From assembly GCF_003725535.1 (NCBI RefSeq), contig NZ_RJSF01000003.1, positions 161,649 through 225,648 of the forward strand: a stretch of DNA of 64,000 nucleotides. The letters are read 5' to 3'. The notes below the pieces were generated by a model that was not told the origin of the DNA, searched no databases, and worked only from the letters and a program-made list of their open reading frames with translations. Below are positions 24,580 to 33,679 of the stretch, piece by piece. Position numbers and translations under genes: made by a program. How positions within the stretch are numbered: the first letter of the stretch is position 1; each line of letters starts with the position of its first letter. Origin of the DNA: Nocardioides pocheonensis (GTDB lineage: Bacteria; Actinomycetota; Actinomycetes; Propionibacteriales; Nocardioidaceae).

Positions 24580-25422
24580 ATGGAGCAGCCCCACTCCGCC
24601 TCGGCGAGCCCGGAGTACGCCGCGCTCCTCCGGGCCGGCGACCGGCTCCTGGTCGCCCTCGACTTCGACGGCACGCTCGCGCCGATCGTCGAGAACCCCG
24701 ACGTGGCGCTGATCCACCCCGAGGCGCCCGAGGTCCTCGCCGGCCTGTCCGCGCAGGTCCGCGCGGTCGCGGTGGTGACCGGCCGCCCCGCCCGACAGGT
24801 GCTCGCGCTCGGCGGCCTCGACGACGTCGGCGACGCGATCGGCGAGTCCGGTCGTGAGCTGGTCGTGCTCGGCCAGTACGGCAACGAGCGCTGGTCCTCG
24901 AACGCCCGCCGCGTGGTCTCCCCGAAGCCGCCGGCCGGGCTGGCCAGCCTGATCGGCGACCTGCCCCGGCTGCTGCGGCGCGCCGACGCCGCGGAGGCCT
25001 GGATCGAGGAGAAGGGCCTGGCCGTGGCGGTGCACACCCGCCGCATGGCCGACCCGCGAGGCGCCTTCGAACGCCTGCTCCCCGTGCTCACCGACGCCGC
25101 CAAGACGCGCAACCTCACCCTGGAGCCGGGGCGCATGGTGATCGAGATCCGCTCCAGCGGCATGGACAAGGGCGTGGCCCTGCGCCGCCTCGTCGAGGAG
25201 TACGACGCGCAGGGCGTGCTGTTCGTCGGCGACGACCTCGGCGACGTACCGGCGTTCGAGGCGGTCGCCGCGCTCCGTCGCGAGGGCATGCCGACCCTGC
25301 TCGTCTGCTCCGGCTCGGACGAGGAGTCCACCCTGCGCGACCTCGCCGACCTGGTCGTCGCAGGGCCGGACGGCGTCATGGAATTCCTGCGGCGGCTGAC
25401 CGCCGACCTGGCCCGGGACTGA
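24580..25422 (+). CDS. otsB: Trehalose-6-phosphate phosphatase
   Basis: A HAD-family phosphatase of about 280 residues. Motif I is LLVALDFDGTLAPIVENP, the second is AVVTGRPARQ, and the metal/C-terminal motif is LFVGDDLGDVPAFEAV. QYGNERWS and the cap region match OtsB. It dephosphorylates trehalose-6-phosphate, completing the OtsA-OtsB route with the nearby otsA. ATG at 24580 has GTGGA in front; GTG at 24571 is an alternative that adds three residues. Confidence 0.92.
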   Translation: MEQPHSASASPEYAALLRAGDRLLVALDFDGTLAPIVENPDVALIHPEAPEVLAGLSAQVRAVAVVTGRPARQVLALGGLDDVGDAIGESGRELVVLGQYGNERWSSNARRVVSPKPPAGLASLIGDLPRLLRRADAAEAWIEEKGLAVAVHTRRMADPRGAFERLLPVLTDAAKTRNLTLEPGRMVIEIRSSGMDKGVALRRLVEEYDAQGVLFVGDDLGDVPAFEAVAALRREGMPTLLVCSGSDEESTLRDLADLVVAGPDGVMEFLRRLTADLARD

Positions 25423-25513
25423 GCTCCGCGGCCTGCCCGCGGTCCGAGACATGCGTCTCGAATGTCGGAATCGATGTGCACATTCTGAGACGGATCTCTA
25501 CGCTGGAGCACAG

Positions 25514-25659
25514 CTCATCGAGAGGGACTGAGGGATACGGCCCGTTGAAGTCCCGGCAACCGCCGCGCGAGCCTCCGACCGCCACCGTCGTGGCCCGGAT
25601 CCGCGGGGTGTGGTGCCAAATCCGTCCCGAGCCGAGAGTCGGCCCCCGGGGAAGATGAG
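25514..25659 (+). promoter_or_regulatory. SAM-I (S-box) riboswitch
   Basis: The closing helix P1 pairs CTCATC (25514-25519) with GATGAG (25654-25659). Between them are the S-box core elements: CGAGAGGGACTGAGGGA, CGGCCCGTTGAAGTCCCGGCAACC (kink-turn and pseudoknot strand, split here across two helices), GGTGCCAAATCC and GGGGAAGATGAGAAGG. It lies in the leader of the threonine-synthase homolog; the Shine-Dalgarno AGGAGG follows at once, so translational or early transcriptional control by S-adenosylmethionine is likely. Recognised from conserved motifs, not by covariance scoring. Confidence 0.9.
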
Positions 25660-25671
25660 AAGGAGGCCTCC

Positions 25672-26973
25672 TTGAGCACGGGAACATCGAAAACCGGCAC
25701 CACGACTCAGGTCCACGAGACCTCGGGGGGCACCGTCCTCCGTGAGGGCGCGTTCGGCAACGCGAGAGGCCTGGTCTGTCGCGAGTGCGGCGCGACCCAG
25801 CCGCTCGGGCCGCACTACGCCTGTCTGGAGTGCTTCGGACCCCTGGAGATCGCCTACGACTTCCCCGAGGTCACCCGCGAGCAGATCGAGGCCGGCCCGC
25901 GCAACATCTGGCGCTACAAGGCGCTGCTGCCCGTGCCCGACGACATCGAGTCCTCCCCGAACACCGAGCCGGGGTTCACCCGGCTGCTCTGGGCCGAGAA
26001 CCTCGGCCGCGAGCTCGGCATCACGACCCTGTGGGTCAAGGACGACTCGACCAACCCGACCAACTCCTTCAAGGACCGGGTCGTGGCGTGCGCGCTGAGC
26101 GCGGCGGTGGAGTTCGGCTCGAAGGTGTTCGCCTGTCCCTCGACGGGCAACCTCGCCAACGCGGTGGCCGCGGCCGGCGCGCGGGCCGGGATCAAGACGG
26201 TCGTGTTCATCCCGAGCAACCTCGAGCACCCCAAGCAGGTCAACTCCGCGATCTTCACCGACTCCCTGGTCGCCGTCGAGGGCAACTACGACGACGTCAA
26301 CCGGCTCGCGTCGGAGATCGCCGGCGAGGAGGACGGCTGGGCGTTCGTGAACGTCAACGTCCGCCCGTTCTACGCCGAGGGGTCGAAGACGCTGGGCTAC
26401 GAGATCGCCGAGCAGCTCGGGTGGCGACTCCCCGACCAGATCGTGATCCCGGTGGCCTCGGGCTCCCAGCTGACCAAGGTCGACAAGGCGTTCCAGGAGC
26501 TGATCAAGCTCGGCCTGGTCGAGGACAAGCCCTACCGGGTCTTCGGGGCGCAGGCCGAGGGCTGCGGCCCGGTCGCAACCGCCTTCAAGGCGGGCGTCGA
26601 CGCGATCCGCCCGGTCAAGCCCGACACCATCGCGAAGTCGCTGGCGATCGGCAACCCCGCTGACGGCATCTACGTCCTCGACATCGCCCGCCGGACCTCC
26701 GGCGCGGTCGAGGAGGTCGACGACGACGCGATCCGGGACGCCATCGTGCTGCTCGCGCGCACCGAGGGCATCTTCACCGAGACCGCCGGCGGCACCACCG
26801 TCGCGGTCCTGAAGAAGCTGGTGGAGACCGGTCAGCTCGACCCCGACCTCGAGACCGTCGTGATCAACACCGGCCACGGCCTGAAGACGCTCGACGCGGT
26901 CTCCGGCCGGGTCGCCCCGGCGGCGACCATCGCCCCGACGTACGACGCCTTCGCCGCATCCGGCATCGTCTGA
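25672..26973 (+). CDS. Threonine synthase homolog under SAM control (possible homocysteine synthase)
   Basis: A 433-residue fold-type-II PLP enzyme. A zinc-ribbon at Cys36, Cys39, Cys51 and Cys54 (VCRECG, ACLECFG) precedes the core. The PLP lysine is Lys134 in NPTNSFKDRV, and the phosphate loop is PSTGNLANAVAA. By homology it is threonine synthase, acting on O-phosphohomoserine. However, the SAM-I riboswitch in its leader and the sulfur-carrier gene 29 bp downstream suggest it makes homocysteine from O-phosphohomoserine and carrier thiocarboxylate. TTG start with AGGAGG five bases upstream. Which reaction it does cannot be settled from sequence alone. Confidence 0.9.
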   Translation: MSTGTSKTGTTTQVHETSGGTVLREGAFGNARGLVCRECGATQPLGPHYACLECFGPLEIAYDFPEVTREQIEAGPRNIWRYKALLPVPDDIESSPNTEPGFTRLLWAENLGRELGITTLWVKDDSTNPTNSFKDRVVACALSAAVEFGSKVFACPSTGNLANAVAAAGARAGIKTVVFIPSNLEHPKQVNSAIFTDSLVAVEGNYDDVNRLASEIAGEEDGWAFVNVNVRPFYAEGSKTLGYEIAEQLGWRLPDQIVIPVASGSQLTKVDKAFQELIKLGLVEDKPYRVFGAQAEGCGPVATAFKAGVDAIRPVKPDTIAKSLAIGNPADGIYVLDIARRTSGAVEEVDDDAIRDAIVLLARTEGIFTETAGGTTVAVLKKLVETGQLDPDLETVVINTGHGLKTLDAVSGRVAPAATIAPTYDAFAASGIV

Positions 26974-27002
26974 CCTGCGTCCACCCGAGCCCGAGGAGAG
27001 CC

Positions 27003-27278
27003 ATGAGCGTGACCGTCCGCATCCCGACCATCCTGCGCACCTACACCGGCGGGCAGTCGGAGGTCACCGCCGAGGGCGCCACGCTGGCGGACGTGCTCGA
27101 CGACCTCGAGGCGAACCACACCGGCATCCGGGCCCGCATCCTCGACGACGCCGGGGACATCCGCCGCTTCGTCAACGTGTACGTCGGCAACGACGACGTG
27201 CGGTTCCTCGACGGCCTGGGCACCGCCACCCCGGACGGCGCTCAGCTCTCGATCATCCCGGCGGTCGCCGGGGGCTGA
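27003..27278 (+). CDS. MoaD/ThiS-family sulfur carrier protein
   Basis: A 91-residue ubiquitin-like protein (SVTVRIPTILRTYTGGQSEV) ending in the diagnostic Gly-Gly (IIPAVAGG), the site of adenylation and thiocarboxylation by a MoeZ/ThiF-type enzyme. It resembles CysO of mycobacterial cysteine synthesis. It follows the SAM-controlled threonine-synthase homolog by 29 bp, so it likely donates sulfide to that enzyme. No activating enzyme or Mec-type peptidase is in the window. ATG behind GAGGAGAG. Confidence 0.92.
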   Translation: MSVTVRIPTILRTYTGGQSEVTAEGATLADVLDDLEANHTGIRARILDDAGDIRRFVNVYVGNDDVRFLDGLGTATPDGAQLSIIPAVAGG

Positions 27279-27290
27279 CCGGGAGGTCGC

Positions 27291-27749
27291 TCAGCGGCCG
27301 TGGTGGCCCTTCCCGTGGCCACCGGGGTGGGCGGGTGCGGTGCCGCTCGCCAGGTGCTTCGCTCGGCCGGGGCCCAGGGGCTTCTCGCCGCAGGCCAGCT
27401 TCGGCGGCCTGGGTGCGCCCGCCGCCTTCGGCCCGCTGGCCGCCTGCGCGACGCAGTGCGCCCAGGCCTGCATCGCCTGGGCGTGGGCACGGCCCGCGGC
27501 AGAGGCGGGGTTCGGCGTCCCGGTGTCGCCCGGCTGCCCCGGTGCCTCGGTGTCGGGTGCCTCGGTGTCGGGTGCCTCGGTCTCCGGCGCCTCGGTCTCG
27601 GTGTCGTCGGGCTCCGCCGGATCGCTGACGTGCGCGGTCGCGGGCGGCGTACCTGGTCCGTCGCTGCCGCTGAGCGCGAACGCCCCGACCGGGAGCGCCA
27701 GGGCGGCCAGCGCGAGCCCGGCCAGGCTGGTGGTGCGGACGAGCCTCAT
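27291..27749 (-). CDS. Secreted acidic-repeat protein, hypothetical
   Basis: A 152-residue protein with a probable signal peptide (RLVRTTSLAGLALAALALPVGAFA), then a low-complexity acidic section with repeats of TEAP/DTEAP, a middle part with Cys in AHCVAQAA and KLACGEK, and a His/Gly/Lys-rich tail (GGHGKGHHGR) that might bind metal. No family recognised. ATG at 27749 follows GAGGGGG. Convergent with the MoaD-like gene 12 bp away. Confidence 0.72.
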   Translation of the reverse strand: MRLVRTTSLAGLALAALALPVGAFALSGSDGPGTPPATAHVSDPAEPDDTETEAPETEAPDTEAPDTEAPGQPGDTGTPNPASAAGRAHAQAMQAWAHCVAQAASGPKAAGAPRPPKLACGEKPLGPGRAKHLASGTAPAHPGGHGKGHHGR

Positions 27750-27856
27750 CGGTGCCCCCTCGGGTCGGCTGTCCCGATTGTCCGACCTGGAACCCCTGCG
27801 GCGCAACGCTCGGCGTTGTCGAAGGCGCCCGGTCCGGTCTCGCTACGCTGCGGCAC

Positions 27857-28507
27857 GTGACGCGCGCGCGGGCCTTCCACCTCCTCACCTTCCTGGTCAC
27901 GGCCTTCGCGCTCGTGCTCCAGCTGGTCCTGGTCGTGCAGGGTCACCGCGTGCTCGACGAGCACCACCGCCCCGACCTGGCCACGCGGGTGGTCCGGTAC
28001 TTCTCCTACCTGACGATCTGGTCGAACATCCTGGTCGCCTGGTCGACGCTCAGCCTGGCGCTGGGCCGGGACCGCGACACCCGCCTGTGGCGGGTGCTGC
28101 GGCTGGACGCGGTGGTGCTGATCCTGCTGGCCGGCGTCGTCCACTTCTTCTTCCTGCGCCCGCTGCTGGACCTGCACGAGTGGGACCTGGTCGCCGACCG
28201 CTCGCTGCACCTCATCGTGCCGGCCCTCGCCGTCGGGGGATGGCTGGTCCTGGGACCGCGGGGGCGGGTGGACCGGGGTGACGTGCTCGGGGCGCTCGTG
28301 CTGCCGCTGGCCTGGCTCGCGTACACGCTGGTCCGCGGCGCGTTCGTGTCCTGGTACCCCTACCCGTTCATCGACGTCGACCGGCACGCGCACGCCGTCG
28401 TGGCGCTCAACTGTGCTGGCGTCGCGGCCTTGATGCTGGCCTTCGCGTGGGGGGCGCTCCTGCTGGACCGGCGGCTCTCCCCGGCGGCCGCCCGCACCGC
28501 GAGCTGA
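27857..28507 (+). CDS. Pr6Pr/FAR-17a-like six-helix membrane protein
   Basis: A 216-residue protein with about six membrane helices and the Pr6Pr pattern: FSYLTIWSNILVAWST, then HEWDLVADRSLHLIVPALA, then LAYTLVRGAFVSWYPYPFIDV. The family is found widely in actinobacteria; function unknown, though eukaryotic relatives (AIG1/ADTRP) are lipid hydrolases. GTG at 27857 gives the usual short N-terminus. Confidence 0.85.
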   Translation: MTRARAFHLLTFLVTAFALVLQLVLVVQGHRVLDEHHRPDLATRVVRYFSYLTIWSNILVAWSTLSLALGRDRDTRLWRVLRLDAVVLILLAGVVHFFFLRPLLDLHEWDLVADRSLHLIVPALAVGGWLVLGPRGRVDRGDVLGALVLPLAWLAYTLVRGAFVSWYPYPFIDVDRHAHAVVALNCAGVAALMLAFAWGALLLDRRLSPAAARTAS

Positions 28508-28532
28508 GCGGGCCCGGCGCGGCGGACGACTG

Positions 28533-28559
28533 TTTGCACTCGTAGGGACCGAGTGCTAA
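28533..28559. promoter_or_regulatory. CIRCE element 1 (HrcA operator)
   Basis: TTTGCACTC-N9-GAGTGCTAA differs at one position from the CIRCE consensus TTAGCACTC-N9-GAGTGCTAA. It lies about 160 bp upstream of groEL. HrcA binds CIRCE and represses chaperonin genes until heat stress. Confidence 0.92.
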
Positions 28560-28567
28560 AACTGTGG

Positions 28568-28594
28568 TTGGCACTCTCCGTGTGAGAGTGACAA
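28568..28594. promoter_or_regulatory. CIRCE-like element 2
   Basis: TTGGCACTC-N9-GAGTGACAA is a second, degenerate CIRCE with the same 9-bp spacer, 8 bp after the first. Two sites in tandem suggest cooperative HrcA control of the groEL promoter. Confidence 0.78.
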
Positions 28595-28703
28595 CTCAGG
28601 GCCGAGGAGTCGAGGTCCGAAGGCGCCGCCGGGAAGGGTCCGACGGGTCAGCCCGGGCCGTCCGTCGCGGGCGACGATTCGGCCGTCCGACTCATCTGCG
28701 TGA

Positions 28704-30344
<1,641 letters not shown>

Positions 30345-30434
30345 GCCGGGACCCTGCGAGGTACGAGCAGGGTCACGACGCGAAGAGGTTGAGCGACGGC
30401 GGGCCGAAACCTCATCAGTGTCCAGCACGAACAG

Positions 30435-30472
30435 CAACAGGGGCCCCGGTCTTCGGACCGGGGCCCCTGTTG
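30435..30472. terminator. Strong 17-bp hairpin after groEL
   Basis: A perfect 17-bp stem, CAACAGGGGCCCCGGTC with its complement, closes on a TTCG tetraloop. No U-tract follows on either strand, as is common for actinobacterial terminators. It lies between groEL and the convergent DUF1059 gene and probably ends both transcripts. Confidence 0.85.
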
Positions 30473-30514
30473 GCGTCGTGAGGTGTGCGCCTTCGAGACC
30501 TCAGGCGCCGGCGG

Positions 30515-30691
30515 TCATGCCGAGACGATGTTGGCGCCGATGGCCTCGAGCATCTCGGGCGTGACGTCGGTGACCCCGTGGGCCTCCCGGGCATGCACCG
30601 AGACGAGCTCCAGGATGCGCTCGCGGCTGTCTTCCTCGAAGCGGGCCGAGCAACCCGGCATCGCATCTCCGCAGCTGAGTCTGTACTTCAT
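30515..30691 (-). CDS. DUF1059 small protein
   Basis: A 58-residue protein (MKYRLSCGDAMPGCSARFEE, then VHAREAHGVTDVTPEMLEAIGANIV) matching DUF1059, with Cys7 and Cys14 and the conserved H-x(3)-H (HAREAH). The cysteines and histidines may bind metal; function unknown. It has a GGGAGG ribosome binding site, and its ATG overlaps the stop of the kinase-like gene (ATGA), so the two are translationally coupled. Confidence 0.85.
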   Translation of the reverse strand: MKYRLSCGDAMPGCSARFEEDSRERILELVSVHAREAHGVTDVTPEMLEAIGANIVSA

Positions 30692-31638
30692 GGTTTCCCT
30701 CCCTTGTCACCGTCCGGTCCGGGCCCCGCTGGCGTCGGACCGGGCGCTGGTTCCTGTGCTGGTTCGCGGGGCAGTCGTGCCAGCAGCACGGTGCCTTCCT
30801 CGTCCCCCTCGGCCCCGAGGAAGCCTCCGTGGGCCACGACGAGAGCGCGGGCCAGGTACAGCCCGATCGTCACGCCCGTGGTGTCGTCGTTGGTGCCGAA
30901 CGGGTCGAACAGCGCCCTGAGGATCATCGGGCTGATCGGCTCGCCCTCCCGGACGACCCGGATCTCCTGCCAGGAGCCGGACTCCACGACGTCGATCGAC
31001 ACGCGGTCCGGCGTCGGCTCGCGGTGAGCGGTCTCCCAGAGGTCGCGGAGCACCCGGCTGAGGAGCCGCGGGTCGGCGTACACGCTCAGGTCGGCGCCGT
31101 GGCGCACATCAGGGCTGCCGGTCAGGCCCTGGCAGAGCGTCGCGAGGTCGATCGGCTCGGCGTTCACCCGGACGCGGCCGAGCGAGGCCGACGCGGACAG
31201 CTCGACGTCGAGGATGTGGTCCGAGAGGCGGGTCAGCGCGTCGGCGAGGCGCTCGTGGGACTCCGGCAGCTTCTCCTCCGGGACGTCGCCCTCGGCCAGC
31301 ATCATCGCCCACCCGCGGGCCACGGCGACCGGGGTGCGCAGCTCGTGCGCGAACGCGGCCAGGAAGCGGTCCCGTTGCCGCGCCTCGTCGGGGTCGGGCT
31401 GGTTGGTGATCACGGCCGTTCCGGCGACGAGGAAGTCGCGCACCCAGCGGTGCAACAGCGAGGACTCGACGTCCCACTCCTGGGCTACGTCCTCCACGGA
31501 GCGGCCGCCGAGCACGGCGAGGACCATCGAGACGCGCAGGTCCACGGCGGCCTGGGCGGTGACGCGCGGGTCGACCTGTCCGGACGTGCGAAAGCCCCGC
31601 ACCAATTGCGGTCGCACCGGCTCAGGCGTCTCGGTCAA
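30688..31638 (-). CDS. Sensor protein: helix-turn-helix plus degenerate histidine kinase
   Basis: A 316-residue cytoplasmic protein with no membrane segment. Residues about 30-75 look like a transposase-type helix-turn-helix (LAVLGGRSVEDVAQEWDVESSLLHRWVRDFL). Then comes a HisKA box with the phospho-acceptor in FLAAFAHELRTPVAVARGW, and a HATPase-like region that is degenerate: the N-box asparagine is absent (LRDLWETAHREPTPD) and the G-box reads GVTIGLYLARALVVAHGG. No response regulator adjoins. TTG start at 31638. It may bind DNA and sense a ligand rather than phosphorylate. Confidence 0.75.
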   Translation of the reverse strand: MTETPEPVRPQLVRGFRTSGQVDPRVTAQAAVDLRVSMVLAVLGGRSVEDVAQEWDVESSLLHRWVRDFLVAGTAVITNQPDPDEARQRDRFLAAFAHELRTPVAVARGWAMMLAEGDVPEEKLPESHERLADALTRLSDHILDVELSASASLGRVRVNAEPIDLATLCQGLTGSPDVRHGADLSVYADPRLLSRVLRDLWETAHREPTPDRVSIDVVESGSWQEIRVVREGEPISPMILRALFDPFGTNDDTTGVTIGLYLARALVVAHGGFLGAEGDEEGTVLLARLPREPAQEPAPGPTPAGPGPDGDKGGKP

Positions 31639-31900
31639 TGCGCGTCCCTCGATCGAGGCGTGCCGTCCCCCCGGCGTGCCTTCCCTCCCCTCGCAGGCTC
31701 CCGAGCAGCGAGCGAGCCCGGGTCAACGCTACGCCGCTCGGCACGCAGCGCACGCGATTAACCCGGAATTGTCTGGATTTACCCGAATCTGCCTCCAGGC
31801 CCGCCTCCGCGCAGGACTTCCGACCCTACCCGGCCGGTGTGACGCCGGTCACCATCGGCACCAAGGGCGCCGCTGCGGCGCCGAGGTCGGGGCGGTTGTC
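31639..31900. other. Divergent intergenic region
   Basis: About 260 bp between the divergent sensor gene and the cytochrome b cluster. A more AT-rich patch at about 31755-31795 (TTAACCCGGAATTG, TTTACCCGAATC) probably holds the promoters. The near-repeated ACCCG/GAAT words there could be a binding site. No gene or RNA recognised. Confidence 0.4.
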
Positions 31901-32068
31901 ATGACTCCTGGTTTGGTCGTCCTCGCCGGTCGCTACCTCGACTGGGGCGTGATCAGCATCAGCGTCACCAATGCCGCGATCATCGCGGCGATGGTCGTCG
32001 TGTTCGTCCTCGCGCTCGTGGCGCCGTTCCCGCACGACCGCGACGACGACGGGGAGCGACGGCCATGA
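31901..32068 (+). CDS. Small single-helix membrane protein of the cytochrome b cluster
   Basis: A 55-residue protein with one membrane segment (about residues 17-42, VISISVTNAAIIAAMVVVFV) and an acidic/basic C-terminus (PHDRDDDGERRP). Its stop overlaps the ATG of the cytochrome b gene (ATGA). Small helices are typical accessory subunits of membrane redox complexes; here the role is inferred from coupling only. Confidence 0.72.
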   Translation: MTPGLVVLAGRYLDWGVISISVTNAAIIAAMVVVFVLALVAPFPHDRDDDGERRP

Positions 32069-32715
32069 GCGCGCGCGGCTCGACCGCGACAGCCGGCCGC
32101 AACTGGACGGTCGGCCTGCGCACCTGGGTGCAGGGGCTCGTCCCCAGCGGCCAGGCGCTGCCCGACCGGCAGCCCGTGTACGTCGCCTCCTGGATCTACG
32201 TCTTCGGCGTCCTCTCGCTCGCGTCGTTCGTCGTGGTCCTGGCCTCGGGGCTCGTGCTCACCGTCGGTGGGTCGCTGTGGTGGCACACGTCGTCGCTGGG
32301 CCACTTCGTGAACTCGATGCACCTGTGGAGCGTCGAGCTGTTCTTCGCCACGATGGTGATCCACCTCTGGGGCAAGTTCTGGATGGCGGCGTGGCGCGGT
32401 GAGCGTGCGCTCACGTGGGTGACCGGTGTGCTCCTGTTCGTGTCCTCGATCGGGACCGCGTTCACCGGCTACCTCTCCGAGTCCGACTTCACCTCCCAGT
32501 GGATCGCGGCGGAGGGCAAGGACGGGATCAACGCGATCGGCGTGGGCGCGTTCTTCAACATCCTGAACCCCGCCCAGATGCTGCTCTGGCACGTCGCCCT
32601 GCTGCCGCTCGCGGTCGGAGCACTCGTCGTGTGGCACGTGATCCTGGTACGGCGCCACGGCGTGGTGCCACCACTCGAGGCCTCCGCGCCCGAGCCGGCC
32701 CGGGTCGGTGAGTGA
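32065..32715 (+). CDS. Cytochrome b (b6-type, N-terminal domain)
   Basis: A 216-residue membrane protein with four helices. Two bis-histidine haem pairs are visible: HLWSVELFFATMVIH (14 apart) in the second helix and HVALLPLAVGALVVWH (15 apart) in the fourth. The Qo-side segment GTAFTGYLSESD also matches cytochrome b/b6. The C-terminal quinol-site half (PEWY) found in full bc1 cytochrome b is absent. No Rieske protein or cytochrome c gene is linked; it may work with the downstream membrane protein as a stand-alone quinone redox module. Confidence 0.85.
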   Translation: MSARGSTATAGRNWTVGLRTWVQGLVPSGQALPDRQPVYVASWIYVFGVLSLASFVVVLASGLVLTVGGSLWWHTSSLGHFVNSMHLWSVELFFATMVIHLWGKFWMAAWRGERALTWVTGVLLFVSSIGTAFTGYLSESDFTSQWIAAEGKDGINAIGVGAFFNILNPAQMLLWHVALLPLAVGALVVWHVILVRRHGVVPPLEASAPEPARVGE

Positions 32716-32716
32716 G

Positions 32717-33679
32717 ATGGCCACCGTGACCCGGCCGGCGGCCGGCCGGCGCGCCCCGCGGACGGAGTGGGACTCCCACGACTTCCCGACTCGCCACTAC
32801 GACCTGGTCAAGGAGTTCGTGATCGCCCTCGTGGTGATGACGCTCCTGACCGCGGCGCTGGCTGCGATCTTCTCCTCGCCCGACGACAAGGCGATCACGA
32901 TGGCCCGCTGGGCCCAGGCCGACCCGAACGACGTGATCGCCACGGCGGCCGGCGAGCTGGCCGGCACCACCACCAGTGCGACGTACGGCGCGCCGTACAA
33001 CCACGCGGCGGAGGGCCAGAGCGTGCTCGGCGTGCCGCTGCAGAAGTGGGGCGGCGTCCGGATCCCGGTGAGCTCGCAGGACCTCGTGCTGCAGCCGCTC
33101 GCCGGGGTGCGCGGCGACCCGGCCCTGAGCCAGGCGCTCGGTACGTGGAGGGGCTCGACCACCGACCAGCAGAAGAGCTGGGCCTCGGCGTACGTCGACG
33201 CGCTCGACAAGGCCGGCGGTGACCCGGCGAAGGTGGCGACCGGCGACTTCGGGCCGGTGCCCGCGCTGGCGGCCGGCCTGCTGTCCGTCGCCCGGTCGGG
33301 CGCCCTCGAGGGTGCCCTCACCTCGGCCGGGACGTTCTACGGAGGCGACCAGACCCGGTCGGTGCTGCTGCTGGCCGACGGTGCGTACCTCGAGGACACG
33401 GCGGTCGCCCAGCACCTGGGCGGCGACCAGTGGGGGATGATGAACGAGGTCGGCAACTACCCCGGCCAGCCGTGGATGTGGCTGTACACGTTCTGGTACC
33501 AGGTCAAGCCGTTCTCGACCTCGGACAACGCCGACGCCGAGGTCTGGGCGCTGATGATGCTGCTCACGCTGCTGCTCATGCTGGTGCCGTTCATCCCCGG
33601 CCTGAGGGACGTGCCCCGGTGGATCCCGGTGCACCGGCTGGTGTGGAGGGACTACTACCGCCGGCACCCGCGCACGTGA
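32717..33679 (+). CDS. Membrane protein partner of cytochrome b, hypothetical
   Basis: A 320-residue protein with one N-terminal membrane helix (EFVIALVVMTLLTAALAAIF), an extracytoplasmic domain of about 200 residues and one C-terminal helix (ALMMLLTLLLMLVPFIPGL). There is no CxxCH, so no covalent haem. The end LRDVPRWIPVHRLVWRDYYRRH recalls the tail of cytochrome b subunit IV, but I cannot confirm homology. ATG at 32717 is chosen; a GTG at 32708 overlaps the cytochrome b stop. Its stop abuts the convergent alkB stop within TGATCA. Confidence 0.75.
   Translation: MATVTRPAAGRRAPRTEWDSHDFPTRHYDLVKEFVIALVVMTLLTAALAAIFSSPDDKAITMARWAQADPNDVIATAAGELAGTTTSATYGAPYNHAAEGQSVLGVPLQKWGGVRIPVSSQDLVLQPLAGVRGDPALSQALGTWRGSTTDQQKSWASAYVDALDKAGGDPAKVATGDFGPVPALAAGLLSVARSGALEGALTSAGTFYGGDQTRSVLLLADGAYLEDTAVAQHLGGDQWGMMNEVGNYPGQPWMWLYTFWYQVKPFSTSDNADAEVWALMMLLTLLLMLVPFIPGLRDVPRWIPVHRLVWRDYYRRHPRT

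Noticed and set aside
27540..27610. Short repeated units that might be taken for a CRISPR or minisatellite
   Set aside because: They are codons of the acidic DTEAP/TEAP repeats in a secreted protein; no unique spacers.
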